Part shown: positions 25,533 to 33,253 of the stretch, piece after piece
How positions within the stretch are numbered: the stretch's first letter is position 1
How the letters are laid out: every line of letters begins with the position of its first letter
Assembly: GCF_003065425.1 (NCBI RefSeq)
Contig: NZ_CP026949.1
Coordinates: 62,001 to 126,000, forward strand
Length of the DNA: 64,000 nt
Source of the DNA: Mycetocola zhujimingii
GTDB lineage: Bacteria; Actinomycetota; Actinomycetes; Actinomycetales; Microbacteriaceae
Direction: 5' to 3'
Notes under the pieces: model-generated
Databases searched by the model: none
Told to the model about the DNA's origin: nothing
What the model saw: the letters and a program-made list of their open reading frames with translations, nothing else
Position numbers and translations under genes: made by a program

Positions 25533-26846
25533 TCAGACGCCGGTGCGCATCCACGCGGTCGTGCGTGCCCGCAGCCCCAGGGTGAGTGCGCGCGCCGCGA
25601 GGTAACCGAGCGTGAACGCGGCCGTCAGGAACGCCAGGCCAGCGGCATCCGTCGGTGCCGAGAGCTGAACCCAGAGTGCCAGCGGAACGAAACAGGCGAG
25701 GTTCAGGATGCCGGTGAGCGCGAGGTAACGCGCGTCGCCGGCGCCGATCAGCACGCCGTCGAGCACGAAGACGAATCCGGCGAGCGGGGCGCTGATGCCG
25801 AGCACGATCAGGCTCGGCACGAGCAGCGCCGCGAGGTCGGGGTCGCTCGTGAAGAGCAGGCCGGTGACGCCGGACGTGGCGATGATGACGAGACCGAGCA
25901 CGATCCCCGATCCGACGCCCCAGGTCAGGCAGCGGCTGAGAACTGCGCGCACCCCTGTGGTGTCGGCAGCACCGAGTCCCTTGCCGATGAGCGCCTGCGC
26001 GGCGATCGCGAGGGCGTCGAGCACGAAGGCAGTAAGGGTGAACATCGTCATGACCACCTGGAAACCCGCGAGCTCCCTGGTGCCGAGTCCCGTCGCGACG
26101 AAGGTGGCCAGCAGGATCGCGGCGCGGAGGCTCGCGGTGCGCACGAACAGCCAGCCCCCGGACATCGCCGAGCCCGAGATGCCCTCGCGGTGCGGCCGGA
26201 TGCTGGCGCCGGTGCGGCGGGCGTGGCTCAGCACAACGACGAGGTAGACGGACGCCATGCCCCACTGCGCGACGACGGTGCCGATCGCCGAGCCGGCGAT
26301 GCCGAGGCCGAGCAGGTAGATGAAGACGAAGTTGAGCGCGATGTTCGCGGCGAAGCCGATGCCGGCGACGTAAAGCGGGGTCCTCGTGTCCTGCAGGCCG
26401 CGGAGCAGTCCCGTTGCCGCGAAGACGAGGAGCATCGCCGGGATCCCGGCCATCGAAATCGAGAGATAGACGGATGCCTGCTGCGTGACATCCGCCGACG
26501 CACCGAACGCCGAGAGGAGGATGGGGGTCGCGGCCACTCCGGCGAGACCGAGTGCCGCGCCGAGGCCGAGCGAGAGCCACAGCCCGTCGATGCCGACGGA
26601 CACCGCGCCGCGCTCGTCGCCCGCGCCGAGACGGCGGGCAACGGCGGGGGTCGTCGCGTAGGCGAGGAACACCATGAGGCCGATGATGGTCTGCAGTACG
26701 GCGCTCGCGAGGCCGAGGCCCGCGAGTGGTGTCACGCCGAGGTGGCCGATCATTGCGGAGTCTGCGAGGAGGAAGAGCGGTTCGGCCACGAGGGCGCCGA
26801 GCGCCGGGACGGCGAGGCGCAGGATGTCGCGGTCAACCGTTTTCAC
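25533..26846 (-). CDS. MATE family efflux transporter (DinF-like)
   Basis: 437 residues with twelve helices in two similar halves. It begins DRDILRLAVPALGALVAEPLFLL, with the family's early Pro, and contains GLLRGLQDTRTPLYV. MATE proteins export cationic drugs or metabolites against H+ or Na+. The start is GTG at 26846 with TAGGCT (26853-26858) 6 bases upstream, so the message is probably leaderless and the pump has its own promoter. The substrate is unknown. Confidence 0.9.
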   Translation of the reverse strand: MKTVDRDILRLAVPALGALVAEPLFLLADSAMIGHLGVTPLAGLGLASAVLQTIIGLMVFLAYATTPAVARRLGAGDERGAVSVGIDGLWLSLGLGAALGLAGVAATPILLSAFGASADVTQQASVYLSISMAGIPAMLLVFAATGLLRGLQDTRTPLYVAGIGFAANIALNFVFIYLLGLGIAGSAIGTVVAQWGMASVYLVVVLSHARRTGASIRPHREGISGSAMSGGWLFVRTASLRAAILLATFVATGLGTRELAGFQVVMTMFTLTAFVLDALAIAAQALIGKGLGAADTTGVRAVLSRCLTWGVGSGIVLGLVIIATSGVTGLLFTSDPDLAALLVPSLIVLGISAPLAGFVFVLDGVLIGAGDARYLALTGILNLACFVPLALWVQLSAPTDAAGLAFLTAAFTLGYLAARALTLGLRARTTAWMRTGV

Positions 26847-26896
26847 TTTTCGAGCCTACGGGAGACCGGGCGGGGGTTCGCTGTCCTGGTGGGTCC

Positions 26897-26994
26897 TTGC
26901 TCGGCCAGAAAGGGTTGTTGTCGGCGCCGTTGTGCGTTGCTCGGACAGATAGGGTTCAACTTCGGGTGATCGAGCGACCGTGTGTGTCCGAGCA
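26897..26994. repeat. intergenic hairpin repeat, copies A (partial) and B
   Basis: Copy B runs from 26938 to 26994 and is bounded by the perfect inverted repeat TGCTCGGACA / TGTCCGAGCA. Its interior contains ATCGAGCGACCG. Copy A (26897-26916) repeats the first 20 bases of B with two changes and then stops. A related element lies at 28164-28250. The rest of the 246-bp gap holds nothing else I can name except the ribosome site of the next gene. Confidence 0.65.
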
Positions 26995-27092
26995 GCGCAA
27001 CGAACGACTGTTTATTGCCCCGTGCTCATTCCGCCGACGTAGTCTGGCAGCAACGGCTGGCTCCCTGGACCAGCCGAGGAAAGGTGCCCATC

Positions 27093-27665
27093 ATGGATCT
27101 CGACGACCTGCTCCGTGCACTGAACTCCGGTGAAACCATCGCCGGCAATTCTCCGCTGCATCGGGTGATGCACGATGTCAGCCAGGAAGCGCTGCGCATC
27201 ACCGCTGAGCTCAACGGTGGCTATCACGAGCCTGAACAGGTTCGGGCTTTGCTCTCGGTCCTGACCGGCCGGCCGATAGCCGCGGGCGTGACGGTCTTTC
27301 CGCCTTTCTCCTCCGACTTCGGCAAGAACATCAGGCTGGGGGACAGGATTTTCATCAACAGCGGATGCCGTTTCCAGGACCAGGGAGGAATCACCATTGG
27401 TGACGACTGCCTGATCGGCCACAACGCGGTATTCGCCACGCTCAACCACGACCTCGACCCGGCTCGTCGAGCGGACTTGCGTCCGTCGCCCATTCGAATC
27501 GGACGCAATGTCTGGATCGGCGCCAACGTCACGGTCCTTCCGGGTGTCACCATCGGCGACAACGCCGTCGTCGGAGCAGCATCCGTCGTGACCCGCGACG
27601 TGCCTGATGACGCCGTCGTTGTCGGCTCACCGGCGAAGGTGGTTCGGACCGTTTCCTCGCCGTAG
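27093..27665 (+). CDS. sugar O-acetyltransferase (maltose/galactoside acetyltransferase-like)
   Basis: 190 residues. The N-terminal helical cap (about 1-55) contains the family segment ITAELNGGYHEPEQVRALL, and a left-handed beta-helix of hexapeptide repeats runs from about 70 to 185, including FINSGCRFQDQGGITIGDDC and WIGANVTVLPGVTIGDNAVV. His114 in ATLNHDLDP is the expected catalytic residue. It should transfer acetyl from acetyl-CoA to a sugar hydroxyl. GAGGAAAGG precedes the ATG at 27093. The longer open frame upstream is not used because it crosses the hairpin repeat. Confidence 0.9.
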   Translation: MDLDDLLRALNSGETIAGNSPLHRVMHDVSQEALRITAELNGGYHEPEQVRALLSVLTGRPIAAGVTVFPPFSSDFGKNIRLGDRIFINSGCRFQDQGGITIGDDCLIGHNAVFATLNHDLDPARRADLRPSPIRIGRNVWIGANVTVLPGVTIGDNAVVGAASVVTRDVPDDAVVVGSPAKVVRTVSSP

Positions 27666-27762
27666 GGGCGATTGGATGGGTTCGCGGCGCGAACGGAACC
27701 GTGCGACTGCGCGGCACCTGCATGTCGAACAGCCGGGGCTTCCGCTCCCCGGCCCCTCGTCG

Positions 27763-27768
27763 TATCCT
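27763..27768 (+). promoter_or_regulatory. -10 box of first VOC gene
   Basis: TATCCT, 7 bases before the ATG at 27776, preceded by CTCGTCG. The second VOC gene has the same box at the same distance. A leaderless message is likely. Confidence 0.6.
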
Positions 27769-27775
27769 CGCCGAC

Positions 27776-28135
27776 ATGATCGGAGAATTTCGCAGCGTCG
27801 TGCTCGACTGCCCTGACGCCCGTTCCCTGGCGTCCTTCTACGAGGAGCTGCTCGGTATGGAGCGCATCATCGACCGTGACGACTGGGTTGCCCTGCAGAA
27901 ACCCGAGGGCGGCCCGCGGGTGTCATTCCAGCAGATCGAGGACTACAACCCGCCGAAGTGGCCCGGCCAGCTCGTCCCGCAGCAGTTGCACATTGATGTG
28001 ACCGTCGACGACATGGCCACCGCCGAGCAGCGCGTGCTCGCCATCGGGGCCACCGACACTGGCTACCGCGAAGACGACTTCCGGGTCTTCCTCGACCCGG
28101 CAGGCCACCCGTTCTGCCTCGTCGCGGACAGCTGA
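27776..28135 (+). CDS. VOC (glyoxalase/bleomycin-resistance-like) protein, copy 1
   Basis: 119-residue single VOC module: beta-alpha-beta units beginning RSVVLDCPDARSLASFYEEL and ending YREDDFRVFLDPAGHPFCL. Proteins of this fold bind a metal and act as glyoxalases, dioxygenases, epimerases or antibiotic-binding proteins; the role here cannot be assigned. It is a close paralogue of the gene at 28332, including the bases before the start codon, so the pair arose by tandem duplication. The start is set by the conserved MIGEFRSVVLDCP and the TATCCT box. Confidence 0.87.
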   Translation: MIGEFRSVVLDCPDARSLASFYEELLGMERIIDRDDWVALQKPEGGPRVSFQQIEDYNPPKWPGQLVPQQLHIDVTVDDMATAEQRVLAIGATDTGYREDDFRVFLDPAGHPFCLVADS

Positions 28136-28163
28136 CGAGTAGCGCGATCGCACGGACGGGGTT

Positions 28164-28250
28164 TGCTCGGCCGGAAAAGGTCAGGTTTCGGGCGGTCGAG
28201 CGACCGGTTGTCGCCAAGCAGCTCGTCGAGCGACCGTTTGTGGCCGAGCA
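28164..28250. repeat. intergenic hairpin repeat, copy C
   Basis: Bounded by TGCTCGGCC (28164-28172) and GGCCGAGCA (28242-28250). The interior holds the perfect palindrome CGGTCG-AG-CGACCG (28193-28206) and a second TCGAGCGACCG about 30 bp on. It shares TTGCTCGG and ATCGAGCGACCG-type blocks with copy B at 26938-26994. Confidence 0.6.
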
Positions 28251-28285
28251 GGGCAGGGCAGGGCAGGGCAGGGCAGGGCGGGGCA
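28251..28285 (+). repeat. GGGCA pentanucleotide repeat (G-quadruplex-prone)
   Basis: Five perfect GGGCA units, then GGGCG and another GGGCA, run directly on from the hairpin repeat. The regular GGG runs with 2-base spacers could fold as a G-quadruplex on the plus strand. The tract ends about 33 bp before the -10 box of VOC copy 2 and may vary in length between strains. Confidence 0.75.
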
Positions 28286-28318
28286 ACGGGAGGGCTTTCG
28301 CTGCCCGAACTCTCGTCG

Positions 28319-28324
28319 TATCCT
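28319..28324 (+). promoter_or_regulatory. -10 box of second VOC gene
   Basis: TATCCT, 7 bases before the ATG at 28332, with the same CTCGTCG context as the first copy. A leaderless message is likely. Confidence 0.6.
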
Positions 28325-28331
28325 CACGGAC

Positions 28332-28685
28332 ATGATTGGTGAACTTCGAAGCGTCGTGCTCGACTGCCCTGACCCCGACTCCCTTGCCTCGTTCTATGAG
28401 CAGCTCCTTGGCATGGAGCGCATCATCAACGAGGACGACTGGGTAGCCCTGCAGAAGACCGGCGGCGGAATCAGGGTCGCCTTCCAGCAGGTCGACGATT
28501 ACACGCCGCCGCAGTGGCCGGGACAGGTGGTCCCGCAGCAGTCACACTTCGACATTCGTGTCGACGACCTTGACGCAGGGGAGGCACAAGTACTCGCGAT
28601 CGGTGCCCGTGACGCCGGCTACCGCGAAGACGATTTCCGCGTCTTCCTCGACCCGGCCGGTCACCCGTTCTGTCTCGTGAGCTAA
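28332..28685 (+). CDS. VOC (glyoxalase-like) protein, copy 2
   Basis: 117 residues, closely similar to the gene at 27776 over its whole length (MIGELRSVVLDCPDPDSLAS, YREDDFRVFLDPAGHPFCLV). Differences gather in the middle, where this copy reads GGIRVAFQQVDDYTPPQWP and DIRVDDLDAGEAQV. Both copies keep the putative metal-binding His and Glu positions of the fold, so neither looks decayed. A hairpin repeat and a G-rich tract lie between the copies. Function unassigned. Confidence 0.87.
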   Translation: MIGELRSVVLDCPDPDSLASFYEQLLGMERIINEDDWVALQKTGGGIRVAFQQVDDYTPPQWPGQVVPQQSHFDIRVDDLDAGEAQVLAIGARDAGYREDDFRVFLDPAGHPFCLVS

Positions 28686-28764
28686 GCACGGCCCGGCGCT
28701 GGGCGGTCCTGGTGCCACTGACACATCACGCTGTCCGCCAGGTCCGGAGGGACCCGACCCGTTC

Positions 28765-30249
28765 TCAGCCCTTGCTCGTGCGACGCCGTCCGACAAGAAG
28801 GAGCGCGCCGCCCACTGCGGCAGCAGTCGCAATGCCGGTGAGTGTCGCTGCGAGGGAAACATCCCCTCCGGTGTCGGGCAACCGGTCGCCGTCATCTCCC
28901 CACGATGTTCCCGTCTGAGAATCCGGTGTCGGATCCGAGCCGGGACCTGGCGCGGGTGCGGTTGCGGTCTCCGTCGGAGTGGGAGTCGGGTCCGGCGTGA
29001 CTGTTGGAGTTGGGGTTGGCGTGTCTGTGGGTGTCGGCGTTGGCGTTGGTGTGTCCGTGGGGGTTGGCGTCGGTGTTGGTGTGTCCGTGGGGGTTGGCGT
29101 CGGCGTCGACCCGTCCTCGTAGGTGCACGTGAGTTCGGCATTGAACGGGAAGCTGTGCACTTCCCTCGGTGCCCCGCCCGGAATGGCTGGCGTGCCGTGC
29201 GTGAACTGCGCCGCGATCACGTTTCCTTCGATGTTCTGCGTGACTTGCCAGCTCAGGTTGGCGGTTGGAGCGTAAATCGTGCCTTCAAGGCTGTCGCCGC
29301 CGGCGACGGTCACAGACGTCGCCTCTGGGAAGTTCCACAGGATGTACGGTGCCTGGGCCGAAGTCGCACCCGGCAGATTCGGAATGGAGCCATTGAACGT
29401 TTGCCCGCTGATGTTCACAAGCAAGGGAGTATCTTCGGCGGGCTGTGAGTCGAGAACGAGTTCGCTCAGCGCTTCGAGATCGGATGCCGGGATGTTCAGT
29501 ACGTTCGTCACGCCGGGAGTAAGCGAGAGGTGACCCCGGGTCCCCGGAGCGATGGGCGAGGTGAGGGGCGTGCCCGCGTCATCGGTCAGTGTGGCGTTCG
29601 GGGTGCATTGGGCGAGTTGAGTGGTGAGCCCACGATATGCGGTGAACGCTCCCGGAATGTCGATCAGGTCAGTGCCGACTGCCGTGGAAACCTGGGTCGG
29701 CGTTTCGGTGATCGTTCCCTCGATTCGGGGAACGGAACCGTATGCTGCTCCGGGCTGCACAATGTTGTAGTTGACCGTCGCGTTGTTGTTGTCGCGGTCC
29801 AGGGCCAAATATGTCGATGCGTCGGCAATCTTCGTGAAGCCGTTGTTGAGCACCCTGAGCACGTTGGAGCCACTCGCTGCGAAGTCGACCCCTCCTCCGA
29901 CATAGAGGTACGTCGGTTGAGTGTCACCGGGTGCTGTGAAGGTGTTGGGAAATAGACCGGCACCGGCGATTGAATAGCTAGCGCCGAAGCTCAGATCACC
30001 GCCCGCGGCGACTGTCCCTTCGGTCTCGTCGGCGTTCAAAGCAACGTCGCCTTCAACAAACACGGTGAAACCGCTATTCGCCGGATGCCCGCTCACCGTC
30101 ACGGTGACAGGGTTGACGGGTCCGACCGTGACGGTCGCTCCCTCAGCGGGCAGAGACCCCGCAGCAAGAACAGTGGCGGCCGCCAGAACGCCAACCGTTC
30201 CGGCCACAATCGCCATTCCTGCAAGTCGTTTCGTCGTGTATCGCCTCAT
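28765..30249 (-). CDS. LPXTG surface protein, choice-of-anchor-A type
   Basis: 494 residues. A signal peptide (about 1-37, ending EGA) is followed by a beta-rich domain of about 340 residues (FTVFVEGDVALNADETEGTV, AAGGDLSFGASY) matching the choice-of-anchor-A family, then a Thr-Pro repeat wall spacer (about 382-425) and a sortase signal: LPDTG at 457, a hydrophobic helix, and RRRTSKG. It should be linked to peptidoglycan with the beta domain facing out, as an adhesin or matrix component. It diverges from a lipoprotein gene; no sortase gene lies in the window. Confidence 0.88.
   Translation of the reverse strand: MRRYTTKRLAGMAIVAGTVGVLAAATVLAAGSLPAEGATVTVGPVNPVTVTVSGHPANSGFTVFVEGDVALNADETEGTVAAGGDLSFGASYSIAGAGLFPNTFTAPGDTQPTYLYVGGGVDFAASGSNVLRVLNNGFTKIADASTYLALDRDNNNATVNYNIVQPGAAYGSVPRIEGTITETPTQVSTAVGTDLIDIPGAFTAYRGLTTQLAQCTPNATLTDDAGTPLTSPIAPGTRGHLSLTPGVTNVLNIPASDLEALSELVLDSQPAEDTPLLVNISGQTFNGSIPNLPGATSAQAPYILWNFPEATSVTVAGGDSLEGTIYAPTANLSWQVTQNIEGNVIAAQFTHGTPAIPGGAPREVHSFPFNAELTCTYEDGSTPTPTPTDTPTPTPTPTDTPTPTPTPTDTPTPTPTVTPDPTPTPTETATAPAPGPGSDPTPDSQTGTSWGDDGDRLPDTGGDVSLAATLTGIATAAAVGGALLLVGRRRTSKG
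29015..29104 (-). repeat. three 30-bp coding repeats (Thr-Pro spacer)
   Basis: Units at 29015-29044, 29045-29074 and 29075-29104; the last two differ at one base. Each encodes the ten residues TPTPTPTDTP in the wall-spanning part of the LPXTG protein. Copy number probably varies between strains. Confidence 0.8.
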
Positions 30250-30430
30250 CGGGCTAGGTGTAGCAAGGAGGGGAGACCGACGGTAGAGACTTTCCTTGTT
30301 TTTGTCCGCACTGTCCTCTTGTTCGGCTCCCAGCGGGGCCGGACGACTCTGGTTGGCCCCCGTTAACCCGGCTTAACCTCGCCATAATCAACCCGGTGCA
30401 AGCACGTGCATTGGCTATTGGAGGGGTGTC

Positions 30431-30964
30431 ATGATCAGTCAGACTCACAACAGCAGAGGCATGTCTGCGATCGTCGCGGTCTTTGCGCTCGCGCTCGCGT
30501 TGACGGGGTGCGGAGGGGGCCCGGACAACGGAGGACCGCCGCGCGACGGCGGTGGCGGTGGCGGCACCCGGGATACCGGTAGCCCCAAGGAGAGCGGTAG
30601 CCCCAAGGACAGCGGGCGCATACCCACCCTCACCGAAGAATTTGTTGTCGGGACGTGGGGCGATCCCGATGACGCCGATGACCCGTACCTCGAATTTGCC
30701 GAGGACGGAACTGTCACAGGCAGCGACGGATGCAACGACCTCGCGGGGACCTGGACGATCGAAGACGAGGCAGTGGTGTTCTCTGAACTCGCCACGACCC
30801 TCGTGGAGTGCGCAGGCGTCAACACCTGGCTGAGCGCAGCGGCCACAGCGGTCGTAGAGCCGGATGACGACGACGAACTGGCGTTCCTCAACGGTGAGGG
30901 TGTGCCGATCGGCACACTCGACCGCGACGGCCCCGACTACGACGATGACCGCGACGACGACTGA
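30431..30964 (+). CDS. META-like secreted lipoprotein
   Basis: 177 residues. A signal peptide ends in the lipobox ALTGC, so Cys27 should be lipidated. A Gly/Pro/Asp-rich spacer with two copies of SPK(E/D)SG follows, then a domain of about 110 residues (VVGTWGDPDDADDPYLEFAE, TVTGSDGCNDLAGTW) that resembles META/HslJ domains, and a very acidic Asp-rich tail. Such lipoproteins are of uncertain function. GGAGGGGTGTC precedes the ATG at 30431. A bidirectional terminator follows. Confidence 0.75.
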   Translation: MISQTHNSRGMSAIVAVFALALALTGCGGGPDNGGPPRDGGGGGGTRDTGSPKESGSPKDSGRIPTLTEEFVVGTWGDPDDADDPYLEFAEDGTVTGSDGCNDLAGTWTIEDEAVVFSELATTLVECAGVNTWLSAAATAVVEPDDDDELAFLNGEGVPIGTLDRDGPDYDDDRDDD

Positions 30965-31015
30965 CCGCGCCGGTTACTAACTAATCGCGACGGCAATACC
31001 GCGACGACGAAACAG

Positions 31016-31047
31016 AAAAGCGGGAGGGGCGAACCCCTCCCGCTTTT
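31016..31047. terminator. bidirectional intrinsic terminator
   Basis: AAAAGCGGGAGGGG, loop CGAA, and the exact inverse ending CTTTT: a 14-bp stem with a T-run on both strands. It lies between the convergent lipoprotein and DHA2 transporter genes and should serve both. Confidence 0.92.
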
Positions 31048-31050
31048 CTC

Positions 31051-31092
31051 GTAGTCGTAGTCGTAGTCGTAGTCGTAGCCGTAGCCGCAGCC
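31051..31092. repeat. hexanucleotide repeat beside the terminator
   Basis: Four GTAGTC units, two GTAGCC and one GCAGCC in a row, filling the space between the terminator stem and the stop codon of the DHA2 gene. It is non-coding on either strand as annotated. Confidence 0.75.
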
Positions 31093-31094
31093 AT

Positions 31095-32540
31095 TCAGCC
31101 CAGGTGGAGTGCCTTCTCCGGAGTGGTGCTCATCGGCATCAGTTCTTCCTTGGATCCGCGGATGAACGTGGCGGCGATGATCGAGCCGATCACGAGGGCA
31201 ACCGCTGTGCCGATGAAGACCGCCGAGTATCCCGAGACGAAGGCGTCGAGACCGGTGCCTGTCGCACTGCCCGCCGTGTACAGCGCCGTGTAAATGCCGA
31301 GTCCGATCGATCCGCCGATCTGCATGGCGGCGGTGTTGGCCGCACTCGCCGCACCCGCGTCGTGGGGTTCGACGCCGAGCAGGGCGAGGTTCTGCATCGG
31401 CACGAAGAGCATGGCCATTCCGACGCCGAGCAGCACGAGTCCCGGGAGGATCTCGGTCCAGTAGTTGCCCGTCGAGCTGAGCCCGCTGAGCCAGACCATT
31501 CCCGCTGCGGAAATGAGCGGGCCGACGACCATGAGGACCTTCGGACCGATCCGGGGCAGCAGCATCGTGGCGATCGGTGCGACGATGCTGATCACGATGG
31601 TCATCGGGAGCGAGGCGAGACCGGCGAGAAGCGGCGAGAAGCCGAGCACGATCTGCAGGTGGAACGTGAGGTAGAGCATCATGCCGATCATGACGCTGCC
31701 CGAGACCATCTGAAGAAGCAGTGAGCCCCCACGTACCCGGTTCGCGATGACGCGGAGAGGAAGCAGAGGCTGGGCGACTCTCGCCTGGGAGTAGAAGAAC
31801 AGCGCCAGAAGCACGGCGCCGGCGCCGAGGAAGGCCCACGCGCTGAGTGAGCCCCAGCCGTGTTCGGCGAGGGTGAAGCCGTAGACGAGGGAGCCAAGAC
31901 CCAGGGCGACCAGCACCGTGCCGAGGAAGTCGTACTTATTGTCGCCCTCGGCCTTGCTTTCGCGGAGGAGGTAGATTGCCGCGACCATCGCGATGAGAAC
32001 CACCGGGACGTTGACGAGCAGGCACCAGCGCCAGCTGAAGAACTCGGTGAGCACACCGCCGAGCACGAGCCCGACAGCGGCACCGGCGCCAGCGACGGAA
32101 CCGAAGACGGCGAATGCCGTGTTGCGTTCACGGCCGGAGGGGAAGGTGGTCGTGAGGATGGCGAGGGCCGCTGGCGCCATGAGCGCGGCGAAAACTCCCT
32201 GGAGGCCGCGGGCGACAATGAGTTCGACACCGGTGCCGATCAGTCCGCCGTATGCGCTGGCGATGCCGAAGCCGATCATGCCGACGATGAAGGAGCGCTT
32301 GCGCCCCCAGTAGTCGGCGATGCGGCCGCCCAGAAGGAGCAGGGCACCGAAGGCGAGAGCGTACGCCGTGACGACCCACTGGCGTTCGACGTCGGTGAGG
32401 CCGAGGTCGGCCTGCGCCTCTGGCAGGGCGATGTTGACGATGGTCCCGTCGAGGACGACCACCAGCTGGGTGAGGGCAACGATGGCGAGGACCCACCAGC
32501 GGCGTTTGTTCGAGAGCGGAGCTTCGGACTGAAGTGACAC
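31095..32540 (-). CDS. DHA2-family MFS drug exporter (EmrB/QacA type)
   Basis: 481 residues with about fourteen helices. Motifs are VVVLDGTIVNIALP (family motif D1), GGRIADYWGRKR (motif A) and GLVLGGVLTEFFSWRW (motif C, the antiporter signature). It should export hydrophobic or cationic drugs in exchange for protons. The GTG at 32540 is preferred because AAAAGG precedes it and the hydrophobic core starts soon after; the open frame runs far upstream without protein-like sequence. It is divergent from a TetR gene with a shared AT-rich palindrome, so it is almost certainly that regulator's target. Confidence 0.9.
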   Translation of the reverse strand: MSLQSEAPLSNKRRWWVLAIVALTQLVVVLDGTIVNIALPEAQADLGLTDVERQWVVTAYALAFGALLLLGGRIADYWGRKRSFIVGMIGFGIASAYGGLIGTGVELIVARGLQGVFAALMAPAALAILTTTFPSGRERNTAFAVFGSVAGAGAAVGLVLGGVLTEFFSWRWCLLVNVPVVLIAMVAAIYLLRESKAEGDNKYDFLGTVLVALGLGSLVYGFTLAEHGWGSLSAWAFLGAGAVLLALFFYSQARVAQPLLPLRVIANRVRGGSLLLQMVSGSVMIGMMLYLTFHLQIVLGFSPLLAGLASLPMTIVISIVAPIATMLLPRIGPKVLMVVGPLISAAGMVWLSGLSSTGNYWTEILPGLVLLGVGMAMLFVPMQNLALLGVEPHDAGAASAANTAAMQIGGSIGLGIYTALYTAGSATGTGLDAFVSGYSAVFIGTAVALVIGSIIAATFIRGSKEELMPMSTTPEKALHLG

Positions 32541-32552
32541 AGAAACCTTTTC

Positions 32553-32566
32553 CAAATAAGTATTTG
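32553..32566. promoter_or_regulatory. operator palindrome between DHA2 and TetR genes
   Basis: CAAATA-AG-TATTTG, a perfect inverted repeat, is strikingly AT-rich for this genome. It lies 12 bp before the transporter start and 22 bp before the TetR start, in a 48-bp gap, so a bound repressor would cover both promoters. Confidence 0.65.
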
Positions 32567-32576
32567 CTTTTAGCTC

Positions 32577-32582
32577 TATTAT
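32577..32582 (+). promoter_or_regulatory. -10 box of the divergent TetR gene
   Basis: TATTAT, 6 bases before the ATG at 32589. A leaderless message is expected. Confidence 0.6.
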
Positions 32583-32588
32583 GATTGC

Positions 32589-33152
32589 ATGACCGTGGCA
32601 TCCGTTCGCACCAAAGCTGTGATTCTCGACGCCGCGCGGCGTGAATTCGCGGCGCACGGGCTCGCGGGCGCACGGGTCGATCGCATCGCCAAACTGGCGG
32701 GCGCGAATGTGCAGCGCATCTACGCGTACTACACAGACAAGCAGGGTCTCTTCGATGCTGTCGTTGAGGATGCCGCCGACGACCTCGTCGCTGCGATCGG
32801 TTCGCCCGCCGACCTGGCCACATTTGCGACAGCGGTGTTTGACTTCGTCACGCAGAACCCCGACAGCACCCGCACGATGATCTGGGCGCGGCTCGAACGT
32901 GAAGAGGAGTTCTTCCGCCTGATGGGAACCCGCGCGAATGGTCAGACTCCGATTTCGGTGGTTGCCCGCCTGCAGGACGCCGGCCTGGTGACGACCGCGT
33001 GGGATGCCACGACGATCGTCGAGGCGATCATCGCACTCTGCGAGCGGTGGCACTCGAGTGCGCAGGAGAATGGCCGCGACCACGAGCGCTCCTACCGGGA
33101 ACTCGTCGTCGGATTCGCCCGGACGTTCGAGGTGGAACCGGCCGCATCCTGA
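32589..33152 (+). CDS. TetR family transcriptional regulator
   Basis: 187 residues. The helix-turn-helix (about 5-52: TKAVILDAARREFAAHGLAG ... ANVQRIYAYYTDKQGLFDAV) is followed by a helical ligand domain similar to TetR_C regulators of drug pumps. It is divergent from the DHA2 exporter with a palindrome between them, which points to repression of the pump and of itself, relieved by a drug. The start at ATG 32589 is supported by the TATTAT box 6 bases upstream. Confidence 0.92.
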   Translation: MTVASVRTKAVILDAARREFAAHGLAGARVDRIAKLAGANVQRIYAYYTDKQGLFDAVVEDAADDLVAAIGSPADLATFATAVFDFVTQNPDSTRTMIWARLEREEEFFRLMGTRANGQTPISVVARLQDAGLVTTAWDATTIVEAIIALCERWHSSAQENGRDHERSYRELVVGFARTFEVEPAAS

Positions 33153-33253
33153 ACCGGTGGAAATGCGCCTGCCCGGCCGTCGGCATCCGCGGTCGCGCGA
33201 CGCGGTGAATCCATCCCTGTCTGAACGGCGGGCAGCGGAACTAGGGTGGAACC

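Noticed and set aside
29015-29104. Regular 30-bp repeats that could suggest a CRISPR array
   Set aside because: There are no spacers: the units are contiguous, in frame, and encode the Thr-Pro spacer of a surface protein.
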